Assembly (NCBI RefSeq): GCF_028640845.1
Contig: NC_080539.1
Location: 366,067,233-366,131,232, forward strand
Length of the DNA stretch: 64,000 nucleotides
Reading direction: 5' to 3'
Origin: Ahaetulla prasina
Taxonomy: Eukaryota > Chordata > Lepidosauria > Squamata > Colubridae
Shown: positions 45,615 to 55,430 of the stretch, in pieces
How positions within the stretch are numbered: position 1 is the first letter of the stretch
Layout: every line of letters starts with the position of its first letter
The notes under the pieces: model-generated
Databases searched by the model: none
What the model saw: the letters and a program-made list of their open reading frames with translations, nothing else
Told to the model about the DNA's origin: nothing
Position numbers and translations under genes: made by a program

Positions 45615-48213
45615 ACCGCCCATCCTCGAGCTCCACCCTATAAGAACGAGGCCCCGCCACTTGGACACCCGCCCGCAACCACAAGGGATAACCCCCATGG
45701 TTCTGGACAAAAACCTGTTCCCCCTCAGTAAAGGTCCTGATACGGCTAGTCGAGGCCAATGGGGTATCAGAGACATAATTGGGATGTAATCTGTCTAGGG
45801 TCGTTCGCAGGCGCCGGCCCATAAGAAGCTCGGCTGGGCTGCGATTGGTCATCGGACATGGGGTAGTATGTTGCGCCAAGAGATATTTTGTTAATTTCTC
45901 CTGCCATGTTCCCGATCCAAACCGGGTCAGGGCATCCTTAACAGACCGGACAGCTTGTTCAGCCCGGCCATTACTGGCCGGATGGTAGGGCGCAACCTGG
46001 GCATGCCTAATGCCCAAACTAGCCATGAACATCTGAAAAACGGCCGAGGTGAACTGTGGCCCGTTATCTGAAACTACGACATCAGGCAAACCGTGGGTGG
46101 CAAACAATTTGCTCAGCGCCCGTTTAATAGCCTCAGACGTGGTTGATGCCATAAGAACTGCCTCCACCCAATTAGAGTAAGCATCAACCACTATCAGAAA
46201 ATTGTGCCCATGGACCGGGCCAGCCAGGTCGATATGAACCCGGGACCAAGGGCTTCCAGGGACCTCCCACCTCGTAGGCATGGCCGCAGGCGGCACAGCC
46301 CGGGACAATTGGCAACTCCGGCAATTCTCTACCCATTCTGAGATGGCCTGATCCACTTTAGGCCACCAAACATAACTGCGGCCTAAAGCTTTCATCCTGG
46401 CAATGCCCGGATGACCTTCGTGTAGGTATTGCAATACAGAGGTGCGTAAGGGATGAGGGACCACTACCCGACTGCCCCACAGTAAACAGCCCCTCAAGAC
46501 AGACAGCTCACATTGCCTAGTCTTGTAGGGTTGGAACTCCCCCGGCAGGCGGTCTTGTGGCCACCCCCGTCGTACCCAATCCAGAACCTGTGCCAGAATA
46601 GGGTCACGCTTGGAATGATATGCAATATCATCCGCAGTCATCAAGGCAGGAAGCTCATCCACAAAAAAAACGGAAGAGGCAGGGGCTGGGTCCTCGACCC
46701 CCAAAGGGAGAGGACAACGGCTAAGGCCATCTGCATTGGAAAGCTCTTTCCCAGGGCGATAGATCAACCGATAATTGTACGCTGCCAAAAAAATAGACCA
46801 CCTTAACAGGCGAGGAGACATGATCTGAGGGGTCTGTTTGTCACCAGCCAACAACCCCAAAAGAGGCTTATGATCAGTGAACAATTGAAAAAAACGGCCA
46901 TAAATGTAATCATGAAACCGTTTAACGGCAGCTACAATGGCCAGAGCCTCCTTATCTAGTTGACTATAATTCCTCTCTGCCGACGACAGAGTCCGAGAAA
47001 AATAAGCAATTGGAGCCTCAGATCCATTTGGTAGGAGGTGGCTCAGAACAGCCCCTACGCCATATGGAGAGGCATCACAAGCTAAAGTAAGGGGGACACT
47101 GTCGCTATATTGGACCAACACGGCATCCGAGGTAAGGAGAGCCTTGACAGCAGCAAAAGCAGAGGCCTGGGCTTTGCCCCATGACCAAGGAGTCCTACCA
47201 TCGAGTAACCTATGAAGAGGCTCCGCCACAGAAGCCTTATGGGGCAGGAACACGCTATAAAAGTTAAGGAGGCCCAAGAACGACTGCAAGTCTGCTTTGC
47301 AGGTAGGAGTAGGGGCATTTTTTATCGCCTCCACCTTTGACGGGGTTGGATGCAACCCATCAGCATCAATTAGGAACCCCAGGAACTCAACCCTAGGCAC
47401 CCCGAATGTACACTTAGACTTTTTAAGCTTAAGGCCCGTCTGTTGGAAACGGGTAAGAACCTGTCGCAGGCGGCTAAGGAGGGCATCCTGGCTGGTGGCA
47501 GAGACCAACACATCATCAAAATATGGAACGACTCCAGGTATGCCCTGCAAGAGCCGCTCCATAAGACTCTGAAACAACCCAGGGGCCACACTAATCCCAA
47601 ACTGCAGGCGGCGGCATTTAAAAGCGCCCCTGTGAGTGACAATGGTTTGTGCAGCCGCCGTGGCATCATCCACAGGAAGCTGTTGATAAGCTTGTGCCAT
47701 ATCTAACTTAGCAAAGATAGACCCCTGGCCCAAAGAGTGGAGAAGGTGTTGGACTACAGGAACTGGATAAGGGTGTGCCTGCAAAGCACGGTTCAATGTG
47801 CATTTAAAATCACCACAGATGCGTACCGAACCATCCGGCTTAATGGGGGTGACAACAGGAGTCTCCCACTTAGAGTGGTCGGTGGGCTCCAGCACCCCTT
47901 GCGCAATCAACTTATCCAGTTCCTTGTCCACCTTTGGACGCAGCGCAAAAGGCACCCGTCGAGGCTTAAGCCTAATAGGAGACACCTGGGGATCAAGGTT
48001 TAGAGATATAGGGTTGCCCTTATATTGACCCAGGGAATCAGCAAATACCTCAGCAAACTCAGACATCAGAGCCTCGAACCCATCTGTGGTGGTAGAATGA
48101 ATGCCGGTGATGTTAAGGCCCAATGCTGAGAACCAATCCAACCCCAATAAGCTGGGTAGGTCACCCTTAACTACAAGCAATGGGAGGCGACCGGAGAAAA
48201 CACCTTTCTCCAC
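45535..48213 (-). CDS. pol: Ty3/gypsy pol: protease C-terminus, RT, RNase H, integrase
   Basis: An open frame of 892 codons counted from 48213, which is a GTG inside the frame and not a true start; coding similarity extends upstream to about 48267. Protease end: LPLLVVKGDLPSLLGLDW (residues 10-27). RT: catalytic D171 (FAKLDMAQAY) and YFDD at 231-234. RNase H: D380, E422, D447 and D495. Integrase: HHCC zinc-binding region about 597-634, with a D662, D716, E752 triad that has the canonical 35-residue spacing. All expected catalytic residues are present. It is expected to replicate via reverse transcription and integration, but the frame breaks at both ends probably disable this copy. Confidence 0.9.
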   Translation of the reverse strand: MEKGVFSGRLPLLVVKGDLPSLLGLDWFSALGLNITGIHSTTTDGFEALMSEFAEVFADSLGQYKGNPISLNLDPQVSPIRLKPRRVPFALRPKVDKELDKLIAQGVLEPTDHSKWETPVVTPIKPDGSVRICGDFKCTLNRALQAHPYPVPVVQHLLHSLGQGSIFAKLDMAQAYQQLPVDDATAAAQTIVTHRGAFKCRRLQFGISVAPGLFQSLMERLLQGIPGVVPYFDDVLVSATSQDALLSRLRQVLTRFQQTGLKLKKSKCTFGVPRVEFLGFLIDADGLHPTPSKVEAIKNAPTPTCKADLQSFLGLLNFYSVFLPHKASVAEPLHRLLDGRTPWSWGKAQASAFAAVKALLTSDAVLVQYSDSVPLTLACDASPYGVGAVLSHLLPNGSEAPIAYFSRTLSSAERNYSQLDKEALAIVAAVKRFHDYIYGRFFQLFTDHKPLLGLLAGDKQTPQIMSPRLLRWSIFLAAYNYRLIYRPGKELSNADGLSRCPLPLGVEDPAPASSVFFVDELPALMTADDIAYHSKRDPILAQVLDWVRRGWPQDRLPGEFQPYKTRQCELSVLRGCLLWGSRVVVPHPLRTSVLQYLHEGHPGIARMKALGRSYVWWPKVDQAISEWVENCRSCQLSRAVPPAAMPTRWEVPGSPWSRVHIDLAGPVHGHNFLIVVDAYSNWVEAVLMASTTSEAIKRALSKLFATHGLPDVVVSDNGPQFTSAVFQMFMASLGIRHAQVAPYHPASNGRAEQAVRSVKDALTRFGSGTWQEKLTKYLLAQHTTPCPMTNRSPAELLMGRRLRTTLDRLHPNYVSDTPLASTSRIRTFTEGEQVFVQNHGGYPLWLRAGVQVAGPRSYRVELEDGRLAASCGPDSGCKFIALQFPRFAWQDS

Positions 48214-48244
48214 CCGAAGGCGGGCACCTCCAAGAATGGGAATA

Positions 48245-49333
48245 TCATTCCCCTGATAGTCCTTCAGTCAACCGACTTTCAGTGAAGCTTGGAGCTATCT
48301 TCTGTAAGGTGTTCCAGGCAATAATAGATTTAGAAGAGCCTGTGTCCACCTCCATTTTACAGGGCACCCCCTCCAACTTGATAGTAAGAAAAATTTTCTT
48401 GTTGGAGCCAGTCGAAGCCTGGCTGATCGACACTGCAGGGTTGGTGTTTCCTCGGTTCACGGTGAAGCAATCATCTTGGGACACGGAAGGACCTCTCTGG
48501 AACCGTCGAGCTGGATGAAGACCTGATGAAATATTGTCCAGTGGGGTAGAACGACAAACCCTAGCCAGATGTCCCCGTTTGTCACATTTGCGGCAAACTG
48601 CAGTTTTGAAACGACACGACGAGCGAGGGTGATTCTCTCCGCATCCCAGGCACGGCGCCGTCTGTGGTTTCCGCTCTGGTGGCCGCTTGGCTCCCGGGGC
48701 TACTCGGAGGCGACCCACCTCATCTTCCTCACCCTCGAAATCCTCTGAGAGAACATCGTCATGGTGAATGGAAGCAGAGTGGGCCACCGTATGTGTGGCC
48801 GGAACCCTATGCATCTCCGCCGATGACTTCTCTGACATTTCATAGGCACGTGTCTCATCCAAGGCAGACTGGAGGGTAATGTCCGTTCTAGATAAAAGAC
48901 GGCATTGCAATCGCAAACTCCTCACACCGCACACCAGCTGCTCAAGAAGGGAGTCATCCAAGTTAGGGAACTCACACTCTATAGCAGCGGTCCGGAGAGA
49001 CGCCATATACAAGTTGATGGACTCCCCGTCCTTTTGGACCCTCTGGCGAAAGGCAAACCATCTGGAAATGCGTGAAGGAGCTGGTGCATAATGAGCTCGC
49101 AATGTGCCCATCAAGGTGGCCCAAGGCACCGCAGAAACTGATTGAGGAGCCAACAGAGCTCTGGCCGTTGCAAACATTTGTGGGCCACAGGCATTCAGGA
49201 AATGGGTGCGTTTCCTATCTCCTGAGAGTTCGGTGAAATCGTTGGCTAGGAGATAACAGTCAAAACGCTCAACATACGCATCCCACGTCTCGTAGGCCGG
49301 GTCATAGGGAGCGAAAGAGATCTTAGCCGCCAT
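48245..49333 (-). CDS. gag: Ty3/gypsy gag with protease N-terminus
   Basis: ATG at 49333 (context ctccATGg) gives 362 residues. The frame is open a little further upstream but without a better start. The N-terminal two-thirds is capsid-like. Two zinc knuckles follow at about 228-240 (CLGCGENHPRSSC, an irregular C-C-H-C) and 247-260 (a canonical CX2CX4HX4C). The aspartic protease starts with VDTGSS at about 330. The frame stops at 48245 within the protease, whose second half lies in the pol frame. This points to a single-base shift near 48268. Confidence 0.85.
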   Translation of the reverse strand: MAAKISFAPYDPAYETWDAYVERFDCYLLANDFTELSGDRKRTHFLNACGPQMFATARALLAPQSVSAVPWATLMGTLRAHYAPAPSRISRWFAFRQRVQKDGESINLYMASLRTAAIECEFPNLDDSLLEQLVCGVRSLRLQCRLLSRTDITLQSALDETRAYEMSEKSSAEMHRVPATHTVAHSASIHHDDVLSEDFEGEEDEVGRLRVAPGAKRPPERKPQTAPCLGCGENHPRSSCRFKTAVCRKCDKRGHLARVCRSTPLDNISSGLHPARRFQRGPSVSQDDCFTVNRGNTNPAVSISQASTGSNKKIFLTIKLEGVPCKMEVDTGSSKSIIAWNTLQKIAPSFTESRLTEGLSGE

Positions 49334-49418
49334 GGAGCAATGTGGATTGACAAGGATAGAGGATAAATAAACTCCCCTACCGTAACCAGTACTCAACCGT
49401 CGCCTCAGGGATCCCACC

Positions 49419-49430
49419 TCCTCGTCGCCA
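49419..49430 (-). other. Primer-binding site, tRNA-Ser-like
   Basis: One base inside the 5' LTR, the minus strand reads TGGCGACGAGGA. This complements the 3' end of vertebrate tRNA-Ser(GCT), as I recall that tRNA. Further partial complementarity follows. Confidence 0.65.
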
Positions 49431-49431
49431 G

Positions 49432-49648
49432 TGCTTCATTCAAAGAATGAAGAAGGAATGGAGGCTTGACGGTTAGCAAAAATCCTTTATTAACAACAAA
49501 CTAACAGCGAGTAAAAATAGGGCAATATTCCCGAACAAACCAACTTCACACACAGCTGCTACTTATATAGCAGCTATCACCTGTTGGCCAATGATGGCCA
49601 CTCATTTATAAGCCAATAGGCAACAATTCTCTAGCCTCATACGCTGCA
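49432..49648 (-). repeat. 5' LTR of the Ty3/gypsy element
   Basis: 217 bp, 216 identical to the 3' LTR. It is followed by the target duplication ACCAG. Confidence 0.9.
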
Positions 49649-49683
49649 ACCAGGTCACATTGTCCAATTGAGTCTCATTGTAT

Positions 49684-49927
49684 CAGTGGTGAAATCCAAA
49701 TTTTTTTACTACCGGTTCTGTGGGCGTGGCTTGATGGGCATGGCAGGGGACGGATACTGCAAAATCCCCATTCCCTCCCCACTCCTGGGGGAAGGATATT
49801 GCAAAATCTCCAATCCCACCCCACCCTGGGGCCAGCCAGATGTGGTGTTTGCTGGTTCTCCGAATTGCTCAAAATTTCCGCTACTGGTTCTCCAGAACCT
49901 GTCAGAAACTGCTGGATTTCACCCCTG
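49684..49927. mobile_element. hAT-type MITE next to the gypsy element
   Basis: CAGTGGTGAAATCC and GGATTTCACCCCTG ends with a perfect 8-bp duplication, cattgtat, on both sides. Confidence 0.85.
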
Positions 49928-50356
49928 CATTGTATTGTTATGAGAAAAAGTCTTTAGCTCTGACTAACACCTGCCGAACTGTCCTTGGTTCTCATGGCTC
50001 ATCTTCTTGATGTCTGGAGCCTACATTCCATCTCCCTTTTCCCTTGCCTCTGGTTCATTGGCAAGCTGAGAAGCGATAATGGTTGCAACAATAAAAGTGC
50101 ACTTCGAAACTTGACAGCAATTTTAAGATGTCTGGGCTCCCAGAATTCTCCAACTAGCCTTGCTCTATTGGTTCTCTTACTATCTGTGCCCCTGTACTTT
50201 TTGAGAACAGAGCAACTGTTCAAGCTGTATTTCCTGGACTAGAATTCTCTGAAAAGGACACCAATATCATGCTTTGCCTTCTGAGATGCCTTTAATTATT
50301 ACTACATTATTACTATATTTATTTATAGCCTCTGTATTGATTAAAATAATTAACTG
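49928..50356. other. No recognisable feature
   Basis: Intronic non-coding sequence. Nothing supported. Confidence 0.35.
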
Positions 50357-50364
50357 TCCTAGCA

Positions 50365-50480
50365 CTGGGGTCTGCAAACTCTTTTAAGACTTGTGGACTT
50401 CAACTCCCAGCTTTGCTGGCTGAGGTACTCTGGGAGTTGAAGTCCACAAGTCTTAAAAGAGCCAAGTTTGCAGACCTCTG
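50365..50480. mobile_element. Palindromic hAT-like MITE
   Basis: A 116-bp fold-back with a perfect 8-bp duplication, tcctagca (50357-50364 and 50481-50488). This gives the clearest proof that the palindromic family uses 8-bp targets. Confidence 0.85.
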
Positions 50481-50845
50481 TCCTAGCATATCGTTTGTGA
50501 AAAGACACAACTGTCACAAATATACACAAACCTGCAGAAAGGTACAGGTAGTCCTTGATTTATGACACATTTGGGACTGGAACTTCTGTTGCTAAGCCTT
50601 GCAGTCGTTAAGTGAGCTGCATTCAATTTTACAATCGTTTTGCTATGGTCATTAAGTGAATCACACGGTTGTTAAACAAATCCAGCTTCTCCCATTGACT
50701 TTGCTTGTTGGAAGCTGGCCTGAAGGTCACAAATGTGAATCGCATGATCCCGCAATCATCATATGTACATGACTGCAAAGTTCATGTGATGATTGGTTGC
50801 ATGTTTTCAGTGCTGTCATAATTTTGAACATTTGTTAAATGAACA

Positions 50846-51432
50846 TGTTCTGTCCCCCCCCAACCACAACCAAGAAGACACACGAGCTGACTATATTTGC
50901 CAGCAATTTATTCCTACGACAGATATCAGTTCTGGCAACGAACCTGCGATTGCCTGCCAAGTTCTCTTATCTCCTCAGAAGCCAGCGTAACTGCAGTTAA
51001 TAAACAGAAATCCAGAAGCCAAATTCTTAGTCTCGAAATATTGCAGCCAGTTTCCAAGAGTCAGTTTTTGTCCATCACAAGAAGCTATAGGGCAGCTCCT
51101 CCTGCTTTTATACCCTGTGGGGTGTGGCTCTGTGACTCAGCACTGTCTAGGCCTGCCCCACCCCTTCTTTTGTTGTTCACGCCTCTCCTTTCTGCAATAC
51201 CTGGGATTTAACCCAGGACTGATTGTCAGAAGCTGGGTCTTGAGGCGTTGCCTGGGAGGGGGAAGATGTGGGAGAAAGAGGCCTCGTCATCTCCTCCACC
51301 TGGCCTGCCTCTGGGACCTGGAGCGGAGCCAGAGAGGAAGGTCCTGCAGAGGGAAGCCCTGTCGGCTCTTCCCCCTCACTCTCTGAGTCACTCTCTGCCA
51401 GGAGGCCTGGCTTGGGAGCCGAAGACACGACA
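50846..51432 (-). mobile_element. Solo LTR 1 (U3-ORF family)
   Basis: 587 bp, TGTTC...CGACA, flanked by gaaca and gaacg (4/5). On the minus strand, U3 carries an open frame starting at the LTR edge, then a TATA box (TATAAAA, 51106-51112) and an AATAAA motif near 50906. Confidence 0.7.
51177..51428 (-). pseudogene. U3-encoded acidic peptide, LTR 1
   Basis: 83 codons, open across the LTR boundary. It includes KPGLLAESDSESEGEEPTG and then Pro/Ser/Glu-rich sequence. The arginine-rich end found in LTRs 2-4 is replaced by SDNQSWVKSQ. No start codon of its own is evident. Confidence 0.45.
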
Positions 51433-51589
51433 GAACGGTTGTAAATCGGGGATTAGCTGGATTTGGAAAGAAGGTACTCTATGAAGCAAGCAACAGAAAT
51501 TTACATCTAGGCATGGCTAGAGTGGTTGGGAGTCAGGCTGCATACAGATTTAATAACTTGATTGATAGTCCTTAATTGATAAATTTGGT

Positions 51590-51880
51590 GTAGTGGTTAA
51601 GGCACCAAGCGTGAGACTGTGAGTTCTAGTCCTGACTTAGTTATGAAAGCCAGCTGGGTGACTTTGGGCCAATCACCAGGAGACTGTGAGTTCTAGTCCC
51701 GCTTTAGCCATGAAAGTCAGTCAGCAGACTTTGGGCCAGTCCCTTCTCTCTTAGCTCAACCCGCCTCACAGGGTTGTTGTGGAGAAAATGGGAGGAGGAA
51801 GGTGTGTTAGATATGTTCACCACCTTGATTTTATTTGTACAAGTAATAAAGGCGGGATGCAAGTAAATAAAAACAATAAT
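51590..51880 (+). mobile_element. tRNA SINE with duplicated core
   Basis: Two successive 'gactgtgagttctagtc' cores precede 'cctcacagggttgttgt' and 'aagtaataaaggcgggatg'. This is the same family as 1103-1790, as a dimer. Confidence 0.7.
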
Positions 51881-52063
51881 AAAAAATAAATAAAACGGCT
51901 ACTTTCTATTACTGTTGTAGAAAGAAGGGCTGCTAATGCTATTGCTGATCGCCAAGTGGTATAACATCCACTTGGATGCCCCCCTCAAGGAACAAACTAA
52001 CCAACCAACCAACCAACCAACACTAGAGATTGATCTGATCTTTTTTCCCCCCTTTCGCTGCAG

Positions 52064-52345
52064 ACCCAGCCATCATAGCTCCCCAAGACGCCACTCTCCA
52101 CATTGGGGCTTCATTCACGGCCAACTGTTCCGTCACGTCCAATTCAGGCCTGAAGGCCGAGGACCTTTATTGGACCCTGAATGGCCGAAAGCTCCCAGCC
52201 GAGACCTACAGGGTTCTGGGGGCCACCACGCTCAGCGTCACCCTCACCCAGCTGAATGGATCGCGGCAGCAATCAGGGGATAACCTGGTGTGCCACAGCA
52301 AGGACGGCGGAAACATCTTGGCTGGGTCGTGTCTCTATGTAGGAC
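52064..52345 (+). CDS. CRLF1: CRLF1 exon 2 (Ig-like domain)
   Basis: 282 bases, phase 1 to phase 1. The acceptor ends ctgcag and the donor is gtacgt. Residues about 19-112 form the Ig-like domain: [48 protein letters not shown] and [10 protein letters not shown], which closely track mammalian CRLF1. Cysteines at C40, C95 and C108 and N-glycosylation sequons at N39 (NCS) and N83 (NGS) are visible. The split last codon joins exon 3 to give Leu113, matching the expected VG-LPPEKP junction. A hAT element begins only 33 bases after the exon end. Confidence 0.95.
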
Positions 52346-52378
52346 GTACGTTGGAGGCTTTACTGGGTGGATTTCGTA

Positions 52379-52873
52379 CAGGGGTGGGCTTCAAAATTTT
52401 TTAGCAAGGGGTTCTATGCACGGTTGCCGGTGGGTGTGGCCATGGGCGTGGCCTAATCCAGGTGGTCTCCAACCTTGGCCACTTTAAGACTTGTGGACTT
52501 CAACTCCCAGCTTTGCTGGCTGAGAAATTCTGGGAGTTGAAGTCCACAAGACTTAAAGTGGCCAAGGTTGGAGACCCCTGGCCTAGCCAGCCTCCTGCAC
52601 CGTAGTGAGAGGGTGCATTTTTGCCCTACCCAGGCTCTGGAGGCTTTCCTTGAGCCTCCAGGAGGGCGAAAATAGCCTCCCCAGGCTCTGGAGGCCCGTT
52701 TTTTGCCCTCCCTGAGTCTCTGCGCACGCCCTGCACTTACCTATATCCAAAATGGGCCACGTGGGGACTCCTGGGAGGGGAGGGGCCAGCCAGGAGTGGG
52801 ATTTGGGGGTTCTCTGAACTGCACAGAATCTTAGCTAGAGGTTTTCCTGAACCCCTAGCGCCCCCCGCCCCCG
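52379..52873. mobile_element. hAT-like element with nested palindromic MITE
   Basis: Starts CAGGGGTGGGCTTCAAAA. The octamer atttcgta lies at 52371-52378 and 52874-52881. It is interrupted by the fold-back MITE at 52459-52580. A second copy lies at 56028-56406. Confidence 0.75.
52459..52580. mobile_element. Palindromic hAT-like MITE, nested
   Basis: 122-bp fold-back; flanking octamers gcctaatc and gcctagcc match at 6 of 8. Confidence 0.75.
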
Positions 52874-52914
52874 ATTTCGTACCCCTGCCGCCTATTCTCA
52901 GACCATATAGACTA

Positions 52915-53307
52915 TAGGTAGTCCTCAATTTATGATCAGAATCCCGAAGCACCTTTCGGACAACCATGAGGTACCTGGCTGACTGAGAATCTCCACTTAA
53001 TAAATGTCATAGACATTGAGGACCACAATTGAACCCCAAATTTCCATTACTAAGTGAGACAGTTGTTAAAGTGAATTTTGCCTTTCTTGCCACGGTTGTT
53101 ATGCTAGAAGGGGATGACGTGACTCTGGGACACTGCAACTCTCCTAAATATGAGCCAGTTGCTAAGTGCCCGAATTTTGTCTTTGAGATCCCAGGGGTAA
53201 CTGCAATAATTGTAAATATGAAAACTGGTCATATAAGCCACTTTTTTCAATGCCATTAAAATGTTGAACGGTCACTAAGTGAATGGTTGTAAGTTGAGGA
53301 CTACCTG
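52915..53307. mobile_element. Tigger-like MITE, rearranged
   Basis: Starts TAGGTAGTCCTCAATTTATG and ends 'gtaagttgaggactacctg'. It contains a foreign piece with 'ctgagaatctccact'. Confidence 0.6.
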
Positions 53308-53380
53308 TAGAAATGCCAAAGAGAGCTGCAGTGAAAATAGACTGGGGGGAAAAAAATCACAATTCACTTTCCCTTTAGAT

Positions 53381-54153
53381 CAGCAGTCTCCATGGACCAC
53401 TGGTGGTCTGCGAGAAAATTTTGGTGGTCCTCAGAAAAATTATTTGCATTTTTTATATTGCACTAAATCAGGGGTCCTCAAACTATGGCCCCTGGGACCG
53501 ATACATGCAATGAATATTTGTGTTGCTGCAGAGAGTCTCCCCCTTTGGGGTCTTTTTGGGTGGGTTGGAGGGAGGCAGAAATTCCGACTTGGGGTCTGCT
53601 TCAGCCTCTTGGTGCGGGGCTTTGGGCAAAGGCTGGAGGGAAGCGTTGCTGGTGGCGAAGAGCCAGAGGGCCTTGTTCCAGTGGGACTGCATCATGGCCT
53701 GGAACTGTCTGACCATCTCAGCCCGCTGAGCTCCAGGCACCTGTACCTGGCCTTCCACTCCCGCAGATTTTCCCTCTGCTTGGAAAGCCTATGCTCCTAG
53801 TCCTCAGTGAAGTGCTTCTGCTGAGCCTCCTTCTCGGTCAGATCCAATTTGTACTGAGCTGTTTTGCCAACTCTTTCTCAGGGTGGCTGCTTAGCTCCAA
53901 CAACTGCTTCCTGTTGGGGCCCTAAGGAGCCTGGGCAGGCAGGCGAGGAAGGGCTAGGAGGGGAGGGGCGAGTAGAAGCCGGTGAGCTGCGCCCCTCAAC
54001 GTGAGTGACATCAAGTTAGCCACGCCCACCCAGTCACATACCGACCTAGCCACGCCCACTCAGCCGGTCATTAGGCAGATCATATTAGTGGTCCGCAGGA
54101 TTTAAAATTATGAATTTAATGGTTCCTGAGGTCCGAAAGGTTGGTGACCCCTG
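53381..54153. mobile_element. hAT-like element carrying a coding-like insert
   Basis: Starts CAGCAGTCTCCATGGACC and ends GGTTGGTGACCCCTG, with a perfect 8-bp duplication, ctttagat (53373-53380 and 54154-54161). A second CAGGGGTCCTCAAAC end at 53469 marks a nested element. The nested part contains an antisense frame (53483-53758) reading AEMVRQFQAMMQSHWNKALW...ATSNASLQPLP. This looks protein-like and could be captured host sequence. Confidence 0.75.
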
Positions 54154-54415
54154 CTTTAGATGGTGAGCTAGAAGCCATGCTCTGTTGTGAAGCTTCTGGG
54201 CAATGCTTCGACCAGGTTAAAACTGGCTTGCTTGATTTATTTATTTACAGGTAGTCCTCGACTTACAACTGTTCGTTTAGTGACCGTTCAAAGTTACAAC
54301 GGCACTGAAAAAAGTAACTTATGACCATTTTTCAAACTTACAACCTTTGCAGCATCCTTATGACCATGTGATCAAAATGCAGATGCTTGGCAACTGGTTC
54401 ACACTTATGACCGTT

Positions 54416-54966
54416 TGTTCTGTTTCCCACCCCCTAATACTCCCAGCAAAGAGTCAGTCAGAGGCCTTCTTTTCTCCTTTTATTTACATAGATACATGTC
54501 CTGGCCACGTCTACCCATGGGCCTGCCAAGTTTCTGGAGATAACGAGGAAATTATAGATAAGGCCAGAATTACTCACAAATATATTCTTCCCTCCATTGA
54601 GACAGTTAGCTCGCGCCAATTCATTGCTTTGTCCAAGACAAAAAACCAGGAAGTCCCGCCTCCTATTTATAGTCTCTGCAGATGTCACTGCATGACAATT
54701 ATGACTTGGCTTTGTCCCAACTCTTCCGCTGCTGCGCACGCCGGTCACATCTCCGTAATCTTGCATCACTCCAAAACTGTTCTTGGGGCGTTGCCAAATC
54801 AGAAGGAGGCTCCAGGGAATCAGGCTTTGCCGGCCCCTCCTCCTCCCTTTGAGTGCGTGCCAGGGAGGGAGAGGGCCCAAGAGAAGCAGGCCTTGCCAGG
54901 TCTTCTCCCTCACTTTCTGAATCATCCGAGTCCAGGAGTCCAGGTCCAGGAACCTGGGTCACAACA
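54416..54966 (-). mobile_element. Solo LTR 2 (U3-ORF family)
   Basis: 551 bp, TGTTC...ACAACA, with a perfect 5-bp duplication ccgtt (54411-54415 and 54967-54971). The minus strand carries the U3 frame, a TATA box (TATAAATAG, 54663-54671) and an AATAAA near 54481. Confidence 0.85.
54699..54964 (-). pseudogene. U3-encoded acidic peptide with arginine-rich end, LTR 2
   Basis: The frame is open from the LTR edge: VPGPGLLDSDDSESEGED, a Pro/Glu-rich middle, then WSDARLRRCDRRAQQRKSW. It stops 28 bases before the TATA box. The frame also continues upstream into the flanking Tigger-like repeat, which is fortuitous. Confidence 0.5.
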
Positions 54967-55430
54967 CCGTTGCAGTGTCCGAAGGTCACATGATCGTCTT
55001 TTGAGACCTTTTGACAAGCAAAATTAATGGGGAAGACAGATCTACTTAACAACCGTGTAACTAACGTACCAGCTGCAATGATTCACTTAACAATTGTGGC
55101 AAGAAAGGTTTGTAAAAGAGAGCAAAACTCACCTAACAAATTTTTTTACCTAACAACATAAATTTTGGGCTCAGTTGTGGTTGTAAATTGAGGACTACCT
55201 GTATTTATTTATTTATTTAGCAACAAACAAACGAATGAACATTTATATGCCCCCCCCAACTCACTTTTAGTGCGTCTGTCATTCTTACAACGATAAAAAT
55301 CCAATAGCCATTCAAACAAGCCATTTGCAGGGCTCCATCCCATTCTGGGTTCCTCGGGCCCATTTAGCGTTTTGCCTTTTTTTGGTCTTCCCAGTTTACT
55401 CTCTAAACCTTAGAAGCGACACAAGAAGGT

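Larger units (their letters stand above)
44994..49648 (-). mobile_element. Structurally complete Ty3/gypsy retrotransposon (Mag/SURL-like)
   Basis: A 4655-bp minus-strand element with two 217-bp LTRs (TG...CA) that differ at one base. The 5-bp target duplication ACCAG lies at 44989-44993 and 49649-49653. PBS, gag-PR, RT, RNase H, integrase and PPT occur in the normal order. No env and no chromodomain were seen. The near-identity of the LTRs shows very recent insertion. Two frame breaks (about 48268 and about 45612) mean this copy probably cannot make a full polyprotein. The clade call rests on recalled integrase and RT motif style. Confidence 0.9.
50545..51455. mobile_element. Tigger-like MITE interrupted by a solo LTR
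   Basis: The left part 50545-50845 begins CAGGTAGTCCTTGATTTATG. It resumes after the LTR with 'ggttgtaaatcggggatta'. Confidence 0.6.
12727..52063 (+). other. CRLF1: CRLF1 intron 1 (about 39.3 kb)
   Basis: The intron is bounded by gtaagt and by a pyrimidine-rich acceptor ending ctttcgctgcag. It is very long and mostly transposon-derived: L1, a Ty3/gypsy element, CR1, L2, SINEs and hAT or Tigger-like MITEs. It also holds a 1.39-kb tandem duplication near its 5' end. No other host exon was recognised inside it. Confidence 0.75.
54248..55201. mobile_element. Tigger-like MITE split by a solo LTR
   Basis: CAGGTAGTCCTCGACTTAC to 'attgaggactacctg' with TA on both sides. Removing the LTR and one duplication leaves about 398 bp, the usual size. 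Confidence 0.8.

Noticed and set aside
54347..55027. 226-codon plus-strand frame
   Set aside because: It runs antisense through solo LTR 2 and Tigger-like sequence and shows no protein similarity. The opposite strand holds the TATA box and the conserved frame.
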